A stretch of DNA of 34,753 bases from Elusimicrobia bacterium RIFOXYA12_FULL_51_18 (GCA_001800245.1 MGVA01000045.1:1-34753), one strand, 5' to 3'; positions 16,342-24,832 are shown, counted from the stretch's first letter. The notes: generated by a model not told the origin, from the sequence alone. A program made the numbers and translations.

Positions 16342-17673
16342 CTATTCTCTATTATCCGATTCCTTAAGCCGCGCTAATCGTTTGCCTATTTCCGCCTCAA
16401 AACCCTGTTCGGTAGGTTTGTAGAACCTTTTGGGCTCTGGCATATACTCCTGTTTCACATAGTGATTGGGGAAATCGTGCGGATATTTGTAACCTTTGCC
16501 GTGGCCCAGCGCCTCCCCGTCCTTTGTCGCGTCGCGCAGATGCATGGGCACGGGCCGTTCCGGGCCGTTGGCCACTTCCGCCATCGCCTTACTTATGGCC
16601 AGGTACGAAGCGTTGGACTTGGGCGAGACGGCGACATAGATCGCCGCCTGGGCCAGAGTTATGCGGCTTTCAGGCATTCCCAGCATCTCCACCGATTTGA
16701 AAGCGCTCTGGGCCACCAGCAGAGCCATGGGATTAGCGTTCCCCACGTCCTCAGAGGCGCAGATAAGTATCCTGCGGGCCAGGAAACGGGGGTCCTCCCC
16801 GGCTTGCAGCATCCTGGCCAGCCAGTAAACGGCGGCATCCGGATCGGAGCCGCGCATGGATTTTATGAAGGCCGAGATATGATCATAATGCTCGTCGGAA
16901 CTTTTATCGTAACGCAGGCTGCGCTTCTGTATGGATTCCCTTGCGATATCCAGGTCCAGGCTCCGTTTGCCCCCCGCGTCCGGCCTGGTGGTCACCACGG
17001 CCAGTTCAAGCGCGTTCAGAAGCCGGCGGGCGTCGCCCATGGAATTGGAGACCAGGTAATCCGCGGCTTCCGCGCTCAATTCGACATTGAAATTTTTAAG
17101 CCCCCGCTCTTCGCTTAAAGCGCGGGCCAGGATCTTACGCAAATGACTTTCATCCAGCGCTTTAAATTCCACCACGATAGACCTTGAAAGCAAAGCGCCG
17201 TTTATGTAAAAGAACGGATTTTCCGTGGTCATGCCGATAAGGATGACTTCGCCCTTTTCCACCGAGGGCAGCAGCACGTCCTGCTGTGTGCGGTTGAAAT
17301 GATGTATCTCGTCCAGGATAAGCAGAATGCGCTGTTTCTTTGCGAAGCCGCCGGAAAGGCCTTTGGAAAATTCCAGGATCTTTTTAAGTTCCGCCACGCC
17401 CGCGGTCACGGCGTTAAGCTCAAAAGTGCGGGCCTTGGTCTTCGATGAGATATACCCGGCGAGCGCTGTCTTACCGGCTCCGGACGGGCCGTAAAATACG
17501 GCGGATTGAAGGCTGTCGGCCTCTATGGCGCGCCGAAGAAGCTTGCCGGCGCCCAGAATATGCTCCTGACCGGCGAATTCGTCCAGCTCAAGGGGAGCCA
17601 GCCTGGCCGCCAGGGGCGCGGCCGCCTCCGGAGACGCGGAGGCGGCGGGTTCTTCAAAAAGGGAATCGGACAT
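16342..17673 (-). CDS. rarA: Replication-associated recombination ATPase RarA (MgsA)
   Basis: This 443-residue AAA+ protein has Walker A GPSGAGKT (62-69), Walker B LILDEIHHF (118-126), sensor GMTTENPFF and an arginine-finger region LLSRS. The C-terminal MgsA tetramerisation domain includes RGSDPDAAVYWLARML and ICASEDVGNANP. RarA works at stalled replication forks. An upstream TTG at 17709 is in frame, but the ATG at 17673 (MSDSLFEEP) is preferred because the extra 12 residues resemble nothing in the family. It lies between zapA and xseA on the same strand. Confidence 0.94.
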   Translation of the reverse strand: MSDSLFEEPAASASPEAAAPLAARLAPLELDEFAGQEHILGAGKLLRRAIEADSLQSAVFYGPSGAGKTALAGYISSKTKARTFELNAVTAGVAELKKILEFSKGLSGGFAKKQRILLILDEIHHFNRTQQDVLLPSVEKGEVILIGMTTENPFFYINGALLSRSIVVEFKALDESHLRKILARALSEERGLKNFNVELSAEAADYLVSNSMGDARRLLNALELAVVTTRPDAGGKRSLDLDIARESIQKRSLRYDKSSDEHYDHISAFIKSMRGSDPDAAVYWLARMLQAGEDPRFLARRILICASEDVGNANPMALLVAQSAFKSVEMLGMPESRITLAQAAIYVAVSPKSNASYLAISKAMAEVANGPERPVPMHLRDATKDGEALGHGKGYKYPHDFPNHYVKQEYMPEPKRFYKPTEQGFEAEIGKRLARLKESDNRE

Positions 17674-17759
17674 AGAATAGAAGCCAAAACGAGAATACGG
17701 GATTTTCAAAATCGGGGATAAATACAGGTACTTCCCTAATTTTTTTACTTTACGGTTTT

Positions 17760-18059
17760 TCAGAACAACTGCTTATCCAGCGAACTCTCAAGTTTTTCCA
17801 CCAGTTCATCTATCTTTCTCAAGTCGGCTTCCTTGGTGGTCTCGGATTTCTGTTTCAGGTTATAAAGTTCGGTTGCAAATTCAAAAGCGGCCATAAGGGC
17901 CAGTTTGGAGGTGTCCGGGATCTGTGTTTTTTTTTCTATCTCGTCTATTTTTTTCTCCACCTGATTGGCTATAGTGGTTATTTCAAGGGGCCCTAATCCG
18001 TCCACGGAAGGGGTCAGGGTCCTGCTTTTTATTTTTACCTGAACCTCATTGCCTGTCAT
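17760..18059 (-). CDS. zapA: Cell division protein ZapA
   Basis: This 99-residue protein has the ZapA pattern: an N-terminal beta-rich part (EVQVKIKSRTLTP), then a long helix with LALMAAFEFATELYNLK and a coiled-coil tail. ZapA binds FtsZ and bundles protofilaments at the division ring. The 5' end overlaps the ZapB-like gene by 14 bases, so the pair is translationally coupled. Its position near pheT is the common bacterial arrangement, here interrupted by about 2.4 kb of other DNA. Confidence 0.85.
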   Translation of the reverse strand: MTGNEVQVKIKSRTLTPSVDGLGPLEITTIANQVEKKIDEIEKKTQIPDTSKLALMAAFEFATELYNLKQKSETTKEADLRKIDELVEKLESSLDKQLF

Positions 18060-18318
18060 CTAAATCCTCCGGGAAAAGGGTATCCTGCAGCGTTATGGCT
18101 TTGTCTATTCTGGCCGCTATGCGGGAAAGTTTCTGCCTGACTTTACTTTTAAACTCAGCCAGTTCCCTGGCGGCGGCGGACCCCTTAACGATCTTCTGCC
18201 GGTCGGCGGCCAAAGCTTCCACCTGCTGCTTCAAAACGGCGTTCTCTTCTTCCAGCTTTTTCACAATGGCGATGGAATTATTAACCAATTCTTCAAGCCG
18301 TTTTATCTTGGTATGCAT
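18046..18318 (-). CDS. ZapB-like coiled-coil protein
   Basis: This 90-residue protein is almost wholly coiled coil: heptads run from KIKRLEELVNNSIAIVKKLE through ENAVLKQQVEAL to KSKVRQKLSRIAARID. ZapB-type proteins bind ZapA and link the division ring to the chromosome. The 14-base overlap with zapA supports a joint role. Coiled coils are easy to confuse, so the name is not certain. No Shine-Dalgarno is visible, and a TATAAT box ends eight bases before the ATG, suggesting a leaderless message. Confidence 0.65.
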   Translation of the reverse strand: MHTKIKRLEELVNNSIAIVKKLEEENAVLKQQVEALAADRQKIVKGSAAARELAEFKSKVRQKLSRIAARIDKAITLQDTLFPEDLDDRQ

Positions 18319-18326
18319 CTAGTTAG

Positions 18327-18332
18327 ATTATA
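18327..18332 (-). promoter_or_regulatory. -10 box for the ZapB-like/zapA operon
   Basis: Consensus TATAAT on the minus strand is separated from the ATG (18318) by only eight bases. The -35 position (GGGGAA) is poor. The predicted transcription start is within one or two bases of the start codon. Confidence 0.5.
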
Positions 18333-18476
18333 TTAAAAATCCCGCGTCTTTCCCCTCATCACTTTGGCGGCCATTCCTGTTTTAAAACATAAAGCGATTT
18401 GAAGCGCAATTTTCAGGTTTGTGCGGTCGCAGTTTCAAGCCCCGGAGAGCCTCCCAAGAAAGTTTGCTTTATTTTA

Positions 18477-18629
18477 AATTGGCGCAGGGCCTGCCGGGGG
18501 CCTGGAACGCAAAACCAGGGTCGTGCACACCGTGCCCGCCCTTCCCGACCTCCCGCGCCACGCTGCGCAAGTGGCGCGGTCCGGTAGGGTTTTGCTAACC
18601 CAGATCCCCCGTCACCCGCGCAGATAATT
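18477..18629. repeat. Long GC-rich intergenic hairpin
   Basis: The outer arms AATTGGCGCAGGG..CGGGGGCCTGG (from 18477) and CCAGATCCCCCG..CGCGCAGATAATT (to 18629) pair imperfectly. Inside, GCAAAACC (18509-18516) pairs exactly with GGTTTTGC (18588-18595). The tip has GCGCCAC/GTGGCGC (18555-18577). The layout and the CCGGGGGCCTGGAACGC block recall the hairpins at 8.5-9.0 kb. The remaining spacer (18333-18476 and 18630-18770) shows no gene that I can support. Confidence 0.6.
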
Positions 18630-18770
18630 GGGGTTCGCCTTCGCGTTTCAATAAATAATTTATCCTACCCTTAACTACGATAAAGCGGAATTAACCCGCC
18701 TGAAAGTATCTGGATTTTATTGGGAAAGCAGTGGGACAAAGGGGGGATTGGCCCCTGTACATTCGGACCC

Positions 18771-18799
18771 TTGACAAACATTATTGTCTGCACTACACT
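18771..18799 (+). promoter_or_regulatory. Sigma-70-type promoter for the protease/FGE-fold gene
   Basis: A perfect TTGACA (18771-18776), a 17-base spacer and TACACT (18794-18799) predict a start near 18806. This leaves a ~95-base leader before the GTG at 18901. It also rules out the TTG at 18784, which lies inside the promoter, as the translation start. Confidence 0.7.
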
Positions 18800-18900
18800 C
18801 TAAATATAAGTTTTCTATAGTTAACCTTGCCAAAAAAATATGTTCAAAATTATCGACTGGGCTCCGCAAGGTGAAAAAATTAAAAGTCGAGGAACATTCC

Positions 18901-20487
18901 GTGGATAAAACACTATTTCCATTAATAGCCCTAGTTGTGACCATTAGCGCATTTGCTATTGCACGGTCGTGGAAATCAAACCCACCATCCGATTTTCGGG
19001 ATGCCGTAGGAGAAGAATCTCAGGAGTTTAACACTGCTATCCCTGCAAATATAGCATCCTACGCGGGCATTTCAACACCAGAGGCTGCCGTTGAGATACC
19101 GCTGCTGCCCGGAAAAATAATTGGCGGCATAGACGCGGTGAAAGGAGAATTTCCATTCATGGTTCTCATTGTTTCCCAACAGGGCGACCAGTTAGAGATG
19201 TGCGGCGGTTCTTTAATCAGGAAAAACTGGGTGCTTACTGCCGGGCACTGCGTAAATGGCAATGTAAAGGCCGCTTTTGTAGGAGCACACGACCTTAGAG
19301 AACTTAAGCAAACAGTTGGAATCGAGCGTTTCAGTCCGTCCGAGGTTATCCGACATCCCAACTATAATTCAAACACGGGATTAGTGGATTATGATTTCGC
19401 ATTGTTACGCCTGAACGGAGAGTCTAAGTTCCCCCCCATCTCCCTGAATCGCGGAGAATTGAGCGGAAAAATTGCCTTAACTATCGCGGGATGGGGCCTT
19501 ACTAAAGAGGGTGGCCAGCCATCAAACATTCTCAAGACAGTATCTGTGCCGCTGGTTTCTGAAGAAAAGTGCCGGAAAGACTGGCCGGAGTTCACTGCCC
19601 GTATGCTCTGCGGCGGTTCCAACAAGAAGGGAGCCTTCCATGGCGACAGCGGCGGACCGGTATTCATAGGCTCCGGACCTAACACAACACTCGTAGGCGT
19701 GGTGAGTGGGGGTGGTCCCGGAAAATACACCCTTTATGGAAAAGTCAGTTCGATCATCTCGTGGACAGACAGCATAGTTGATGCCGCAGGGGATGAAAGC
19801 GATGTCGAATGGGTTCGTATTAAAGGCGGGTCGTTTATCATGGGATCCAATGATACCGGAAACACCTCTCCTGCCCACACGGTCTATATCGGCACCTTTG
19901 AAATATCCAAGACAGTGGTGACAGTAGAACAATACGCGAAGTGTGTGAGCAAAGGCAAGTGTAGTAAACCGAAACCCAATGACGCTTATTGCAACTGGGG
20001 AGTGGAAGGCCGAGAACTTCATCCGATTAACTGCGTAGACTGGGACCAGGCAAATCAATATGCCGGATTTAAAGGTGCAAGACTGCCTAGCGAAGCTCAA
20101 TGGGAATATGCGGCTACGAGTGGAGGTAAGAACCGGTTATACCCTTGGGGATATGCGGCTGCAACCTGCGATAAGGCCGTGATAGGTGGAGGTTGTGGTA
20201 ACGAAAGTACAATGCCTGTGTGTTCGAAAACTGCGGGAAACACTGAGCAGGGCTTATGCGATATGGCTGGAAATGTAGGACAGTGGGTACAAGATGCGTA
20301 TAGTTATGGATATTTCCTTGCGCCTAATGATGGCACTGCGTATGAATGCTTCGGCTCCAACCGGGTGGTGCGTGGGAGCTCTTTCGCCCAAAGTGATACC
20401 CACATGCAAGTCTATTACCGCGACGATATGTTTCCCGTCAGCGGCTACGGAGGAGTCGGATTCCGCATTGTGAGGCCAAGTCGTTGA
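18901..20487 (+). CDS. Secreted S1-family protease fused to an FGE-fold domain
   Basis: This 528-residue fusion starts at GTG 18901, chosen for GAGGA upstream and because the promoter overlaps earlier starts. Residues ~4-22 form a signal peptide or anchor. The chymotrypsin-fold domain has IIGG (73-76) after a Lys, as at a zymogen activation site, and the triad H116 (LTAGHC), D165 (DYDFALL) and S250 (GDSGGP). The specificity position (189 in trypsin numbering) appears to be Gly, so trypsin-like cutting is not implied. The FGE-sulfatase-fold domain (303-528) has GGSFIMGS, RLPSEAQWEYA, DMAGNVGQW and GFRIVRP, but lacks the paired catalytic cysteines of true FGE. Base composition is more AT-rich than its neighbours, and it sits alone on the plus strand between pheT and the zap genes. 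Confidence 0.88.
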   Translation: MDKTLFPLIALVVTISAFAIARSWKSNPPSDFRDAVGEESQEFNTAIPANIASYAGISTPEAAVEIPLLPGKIIGGIDAVKGEFPFMVLIVSQQGDQLEMCGGSLIRKNWVLTAGHCVNGNVKAAFVGAHDLRELKQTVGIERFSPSEVIRHPNYNSNTGLVDYDFALLRLNGESKFPPISLNRGELSGKIALTIAGWGLTKEGGQPSNILKTVSVPLVSEEKCRKDWPEFTARMLCGGSNKKGAFHGDSGGPVFIGSGPNTTLVGVVSGGGPGKYTLYGKVSSIISWTDSIVDAAGDESDVEWVRIKGGSFIMGSNDTGNTSPAHTVYIGTFEISKTVVTVEQYAKCVSKGKCSKPKPNDAYCNWGVEGRELHPINCVDWDQANQYAGFKGARLPSEAQWEYAATSGGKNRLYPWGYAAATCDKAVIGGGCGNESTMPVCSKTAGNTEQGLCDMAGNVGQWVQDAYSYGYFLAPNDGTAYECFGSNRVVRGSSFAQSDTHMQVYYRDDMFPVSGYGGVGFRIVRPSR

Positions 20488-20543
20488 TTAATATGTCAGC
20501 GTAATTTCTCATAAAAACCGCTTTATACTGGCTTCGGCCTCTG

Positions 20544-20700
20544 TTAATTATCAACACTTATTTCTTTCAGAAAACCGACCAGTGTGGCAATCCAGGCTTT
20601 CAATTTTGGAGGGTTCTGGCGGAGTTGATAAAGTCCCCCCGCAACGTTAATCTTTTTCGGAAGCTCGAATGTGCCAGGAACTGTGTCCGGGCGAATTTTC
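20544..20700 (-). pseudogene. Start-less ORF remnant between pheT and the protease gene
   Basis: A minus-strand frame of 51 codons directly downstream of pheT ends at TAA (20546-20544). It reads with protein-like composition (PGTFELPKKINVAGG, then YQLRQNPPKLKAWIATL). It runs back into the pheT 3' end in a different frame until a TAG, with no ATG or GTG start; the only possible start is an internal TTG. It looks like the 3' end of a gene that has lost its 5' part. No family is recognised, and chance openness cannot be excluded. The rest of 20488-20543 shows nothing. Confidence 0.35.
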
Positions 20701-23091
20701 TTAACCGCGGAGTTTGGCGTTGAAGTTAAGGCCCAGCTTCGCCAGGATAGCGGCTATATGAGCGTTTATCTCGGTGTCGGTGAGAGTCTTGTCCATAGAG
20801 GAAAAATTAAATCTGATAGTGACGCTTTTTAAGTTTTCACCCACGCTCTTGCCCTTGTAAACATCTATAAGCTTCACCGCGGAAAGGTCCGGCGCCTTGG
20901 AGATCTCTTTCTCAATTTCGGCCCATTCGAATTTATCGTCCATGACCACCGACAGGTCCCGCCAGGTATTAGGGAACGACGACACCGCCTTTACCTGCGG
21001 CAGCCGCGCCCAGAACTCGGGTTTATAAGCGGACACAAGGGCCTTAAGAGGCAGTTCAAAATAATAGATCTGGTTGTCTTTAAGGTCGCTGTTCATCGCC
21101 GCCTGGGGGTTCAGCATGCCCAGATATCCAGCCTGCAAATTCCCTAATTTCATCTCCAACACCACGCCCGGGTGGAAATATGCCGGCGGATTCTTCGCCT
21201 TCTCGAACCTGAAGCCGCCATAGCCGGAGAATATGTAGTTAAGCACGCCCTTGAGATGGTAGAAATCGGCCATGGCGCTGCCGCCGCGCCAGGATTCCTC
21301 TCCGGGGAAGGCCCCGTACATGAGACCCGCGCACATCGTTTCCTCCGAATGGCCCTTATCGGTCTTCCTGAATATATTGCCGACCTCAAAGACGGAGACC
21401 GAACTCCTGCCGCGGTTTAAGTTGAATTTCAAAGTCTTCAACGCGCCGGCGACCATAGCGGTGCGCATGAACTGAAAATCGGTTGAAAGAGGATTCTTCA
21501 GGGGCACCGCGTTTTCCTCGTTCAGAAGGCAGTTGCGGAAATCCCGCAGGGAAATAAAATCGTAGTTATAGACTTCCGAGAAACCCAGGTAAGCCAGACG
21601 GTTCTTAAGTTCCCTGGTTACCTCATAGGACGGCGTCGCGCAGGCGCGCATAACAGGCATATTGGACCTGGCCGGGATCACGTCGTAACCTATATAGCGG
21701 GCGGCTTCCTCGGCTATATCCCAAACGCTGTCTATATCCCGGCGGTAACTGGGCGCCGGGAACCGCCAGGGCTTGTCGTCCACAAGCTCCGGCTGGATGG
21801 CCTTGAGGCAGGCGAATATTTCCTTCTCAGGGATCTCCGCGCCCAAAATAGCATTGACCCGCTCAGGCCTGACTTCTATGACCTTGGGCGCGTATTTTGA
21901 AGGATAATTATCCGTGACCTGGATTACTTTAGCGCCGGGCGCGGCCTCAAGTATTATCTGCGCCATGCGCCGCGCCGCTAAGACCGTAAGTTCCGGATCC
22001 GTGCCGCGCTCAAAACGATAGGAAGACTCTGTCTTAACGCCGGCCTTCCTGGAAGAAAGCCTGACTGCCGAAGGGTTGAAGGACGCGGATTCTATTAAAA
22101 CAGCCTTTGTCGTATCCGAAACTGCCGAGTCCATCCCGCCGATCACGCCGGCCAGGGCCGCGGGCTTGTCTTTGTCGGCTATAACCAGCATGGCCCCGTC
22201 CAGTTTCAGGTCCTGATTGTCCAGCGACTTAAGGATCTCCCCCGCTTTCGCGGGCCGGACTATTATTTCCGGGCCGGCGAGCTTCGCAAGGTCGAAACAA
22301 TGGGTGGGCTGGCCCAGCTCATACATCACATAGTTGGAAACGTCTATCAAAATATTGTTCTTGGGGTTGGAGCCCATCGCGCGCAGACGGCCGGCCAGCC
22401 ATTCCGGAGTTTTTGCCGCGGACACGTTCTCCACCACCACGGCTGTGTACCGGCCGCAAAGCCCCGAATCCTCTATCTTTATGGGGACGCGGAGATCGCC
22501 GGAGCCGGGAAGTTCCGGCACGGCCGGCTGTTTGAAAGGAAGGTTATAGAAAGCGCAAAGCTCTCTGGCTAATGCGTAATGCGACAGGCAATAAGCCAGA
22601 TTCGGCGTTATCTCCACTTCCAGGACGCAGTCGGGTTTGGCGAAAAGGGAGGCCGCGTCAACTCCGAGCTGTGTGTTTTCCGGCAGGACCAGAATGCCGG
22701 AATTATCGTAACCTTCCAGGCCAAGTTCCTCCGCCGCGCAGATCATGCCTTCGGATTCTACGCCGCGTATCCTGGCTTTTTTAAGCGTGCCTTCCGCCAG
22801 CACGGCGCCGACCCTGGCAAAAAGTATCTTCTGGCCAACGGCGATATTCTTCGCGCCGCAAACCACTTTCATAACGGTCGTTCCGTCTCCGACCCCGCAC
22901 AGCGAGAGTTTGTCCGCGTTCGGATGTTTCTCTATGGCAAGTATCTGCCCAACTACCACCCCCGAGAAGGAAGCGCCGGTTTTTTTAATCCCTTCAATGT
23001 TGAAGCCCAGGCGGGTAAGTTTGACGATAAGGTCCTCGACGCTCAAAGGAGCGCCGATAAAATCCATAAGCCAGGAGTGTTGTATCTTCAT
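20701..23091 (-). CDS. pheT: Phenylalanyl-tRNA synthetase beta subunit
   Basis: This 796-residue protein has the full bacterial PheT layout: an N-terminal tRNA-binding domain (GQILAIEKHPNADKL), B3/B4 editing domain (ALAGVIGG and ETESS-like KTESSYRFERG), B5 domain, a catalytic-like core and a C-terminal anticodon-binding FDX-ACB domain (SSFPNTWRDLSVVMD to the end). With PheS it forms the alpha2-beta2 enzyme that charges tRNA-Phe. It starts 26 bases after pheS. The stop is at 20701; the usual downstream neighbour zapA is displaced by ~2.4 kb. Confidence 0.96.
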   Translation of the reverse strand: MKIQHSWLMDFIGAPLSVEDLIVKLTRLGFNIEGIKKTGASFSGVVVGQILAIEKHPNADKLSLCGVGDGTTVMKVVCGAKNIAVGQKILFARVGAVLAEGTLKKARIRGVESEGMICAAEELGLEGYDNSGILVLPENTQLGVDAASLFAKPDCVLEVEITPNLAYCLSHYALARELCAFYNLPFKQPAVPELPGSGDLRVPIKIEDSGLCGRYTAVVVENVSAAKTPEWLAGRLRAMGSNPKNNILIDVSNYVMYELGQPTHCFDLAKLAGPEIIVRPAKAGEILKSLDNQDLKLDGAMLVIADKDKPAALAGVIGGMDSAVSDTTKAVLIESASFNPSAVRLSSRKAGVKTESSYRFERGTDPELTVLAARRMAQIILEAAPGAKVIQVTDNYPSKYAPKVIEVRPERVNAILGAEIPEKEIFACLKAIQPELVDDKPWRFPAPSYRRDIDSVWDIAEEAARYIGYDVIPARSNMPVMRACATPSYEVTRELKNRLAYLGFSEVYNYDFISLRDFRNCLLNEENAVPLKNPLSTDFQFMRTAMVAGALKTLKFNLNRGRSSVSVFEVGNIFRKTDKGHSEETMCAGLMYGAFPGEESWRGGSAMADFYHLKGVLNYIFSGYGGFRFEKAKNPPAYFHPGVVLEMKLGNLQAGYLGMLNPQAAMNSDLKDNQIYYFELPLKALVSAYKPEFWARLPQVKAVSSFPNTWRDLSVVMDDKFEWAEIEKEISKAPDLSAVKLIDVYKGKSVGENLKSVTIRFNFSSMDKTLTDTEINAHIAAILAKLGLNFNAKLRG

Positions 23092-23117
23092 TTGATCTAT
23101 TCCCGATTATCCGGAAC

Positions 23118-24167
23118 TTACAGTTGTTTCAATATCCGCAGATCATTCTCATACAGCATGCGCATATCGCTGATGCCGTAAAGCAGCATCGCGAAACGCT
23201 CTATGCCCGCGCCGAAAGCGAAACCGCTCCACTTTTCCGGGTCATAGCCGCAGGCCTTAATGACATTGGGGTGGATTACGCCCGCGCCCAGCAGCTCGAT
23301 CCAGCCGGTGCCCTTGCAGACCGGGCAGGCGGCGCCGGAACCTTTGCAGAACACGCAGGAGACCGCCACCTGCGCGCCGGGTTCGACGAAGGGGAAAAAA
23401 GACGGCGAAAACGATATTTTGGCCGACGAACCGAACAGGTCCTTCATGAACGCCTCAAGCGTCCACTTCAGATCCGCCATGCTGACGTTCTTGTCAACGT
23501 AGAAACCTTCCATCTGGTGGAAGGCGAAAGAGTGGCTGGCGTCCACGGCTTCGGAACGGAACACGCGGCCCGCGGAAACTACCCGCACAGGAGGTTCCTG
23601 GTTCTTCAGCGTGCGGATCTGTACCGGAGAGGTATGGGTGCGCAGCAGCAGGTCTTTGCCCCGCGAATCCTTAAGATCAACGTAGAAGGTGTCCTGCATG
23701 TCCCGCGCGGGATGGTCCGACGCGAAATTAAGCGCTTCAAAATTGAAATAGTCTTCCTCGATAAGCGGGCCTTCCGCTATGGAGAAACCCAGCTTCTGGA
23801 AACCGTCGTACATTTTATCGGCGACGATGGTCAGCGGGTGCAGGCCGCCCCTGGGAAAAGGGTAGCCGGCCAAAGTGAGATCGAACTTGGATTTTTCAAG
23901 GTTTACGGCGCCGGCGCCGGTTTCGGTCTTGCGGGCGTCCAGAGCGGCGGAAAGTTCGGTTTTCAGGGCGTTGCCGAGAGCCCCCAGAGCCTTCCGGTCC
24001 TCTATCGGAAAATCCTTAAGATCCCTCAGCAACAGGGTCAATTCCCCCTTCCTGCCGAGGTATTTTGTTTCGAATTCGGCGATGCCGGCGGAATCGGTTT
24101 TTATAAGCGCGGAAAGAAAACTATCCCTTGTGAGGGATAGTTTCGCTTTCCAGTCTTCCGGGGTCAT
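23118..24167 (-). CDS. pheS: Phenylalanyl-tRNA synthetase alpha subunit
   Basis: This 349-residue class II synthetase subunit has an N-terminal coiled coil (to ~90), then class II motifs: PLIEEDYFNFEALNF, motif 2 VSAGRVFRSEAVDASHSFAF and motif 3 GFAFGAGIERFAMLLYGI. A CVFC-X6-CPVC pair (within VFCKGSGAACPVCKGTGW) resembles the cysteine-rich loop seen in many bacterial PheS proteins. The ATG overlaps the rplT stop as ATGA, showing coupling. Catalysis of Phe-AMP formation is expected to be intact. Confidence 0.96.
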   Translation of the reverse strand: MTPEDWKAKLSLTRDSFLSALIKTDSAGIAEFETKYLGRKGELTLLLRDLKDFPIEDRKALGALGNALKTELSAALDARKTETGAGAVNLEKSKFDLTLAGYPFPRGGLHPLTIVADKMYDGFQKLGFSIAEGPLIEEDYFNFEALNFASDHPARDMQDTFYVDLKDSRGKDLLLRTHTSPVQIRTLKNQEPPVRVVSAGRVFRSEAVDASHSFAFHQMEGFYVDKNVSMADLKWTLEAFMKDLFGSSAKISFSPSFFPFVEPGAQVAVSCVFCKGSGAACPVCKGTGWIELLGAGVIHPNVIKACGYDPEKWSGFAFGAGIERFAMLLYGISDMRMLYENDLRILKQL

Positions 24168-24526
24168 GAGGTTTTGGTTAAAGAGGCCTTGGCAAGCTCT
24201 ACGAGTCGCGTGAACGACGCGGGATCTTTGATGGCGATCTCGGAAAGCATCTTCCTGTTGAGCAGGATATTGGCTTTCTTAAGGCCGTTAATGAAAGTGC
24301 TGTAGGTCATTCCCTCTTCGCGCGTGGCGGCGTTCAGCCGAACTATCCACATCTGGCGGATATCGCCTTTCTTGTCGCGGCGGTGCGTATAAGCGGCGGT
24401 CAGGGATTTGGCCACCTGCTGGGTCGCCATCCTGAGGCGGTGTTTTTTATCGCCGTAAAAACCTTTGGCGAGTTTAAATATTTTTTTCTTTCTCTTGTTT
24501 CTTGCTACGCTGTATTTTATTCTCAT
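24164..24526 (-). CDS. rplT: Ribosomal protein L20
   Basis: This 120-residue basic protein starts MRIKYSVARNKRKKKIFKLA and has the L20 features FYGDKKHRLRMATQQVAKSL and IRQMWIVRLNAATRE. L20 is an early assembly protein of the 50S subunit, and in several bacteria it represses its own operon by binding the leader. The four-base overlap with pheS (ATGA) links the ribosomal and synthetase parts of this transcript. Confidence 0.97.
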   Translation of the reverse strand: MRIKYSVARNKRKKKIFKLAKGFYGDKKHRLRMATQQVAKSLTAAYTHRRDKKGDIRQMWIVRLNAATREEGMTYSTFINGLKKANILLNRKMLSEIAIKDPASFTRLVELAKASLTKTS

Positions 24527-24628
24527 GATAATTCCTGATGAACCGTGATTTTAGAGTCAGAACCTGGAAATTAATTATTAAGAGAGCGCCTAAGCCCCGG
24601 CGTCCCGGCCGTCTCCGGCGCCGCGATA

Positions 24629-24832
24629 TTATTCGTACGGCAGATAACTCTTAAGCAGCTTGCCTTCAACGCTTGTGGGTTCTTCCACTTTAGCGGTCCT
24701 GAGCTGGCGGCCTCTTTTAGCCGACATCCCCGTCAGAAGGTGGCGGAGACCCGCTTTCCTATGCGTCCATTTGCCGCTTTTGGATTTCCGGAATCTTTTC
24801 TTAGCACCGCTGTGGCTTTTCATTTTAGGCAT
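24629..24832 (-). CDS. rpmI: Ribosomal protein L35
   Basis: This 67-residue protein has the L35 start MPKMKSHSGAKKRFRKSKSG and HLLTGMSAKRGRQLR. The ATG at 24832 is chosen: it follows GGGAAA, and the frame upstream to 24862 adds ten residues foreign to the family. It is a 50S component between infC and rplT. A 102-base gap to rplT shows no other gene. Confidence 0.96.
   Translation of the reverse strand: MPKMKSHSGAKKRFRKSKSGKWTHRKAGLRHLLTGMSAKRGRQLRTAKVEEPTSVEGKLLKSYLPYE

Noticed and set aside
18330..18770. 6S RNA near zapA
   Set aside because: 6S RNA often lies near zapA, and the 18477-18629 hairpin is of similar size. However, the open central bubble typical of 6S RNA is not evident, and the similarity to the 8.5-9.0 kb hairpins explains it better.
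18784..18900. Longer TTG start for the protease fusion
   Set aside because: The TTG is inside the predicted promoter, upstream of the likely transcript start, and no ribosome site precedes it. GTG 18901 with GAGGA is better.
19522..20100. 192-codon minus-strand ORF opposite the protease fusion
   Set aside because: It is the antisense shadow of a gene with clear protease and FGE-fold motifs, and has no motifs of its own.
18901..20487. True formylglycine-generating enzyme maturing sulfatases
   Set aside because: The paired active-site cysteines are missing and there is no sulfatase gene in the window.
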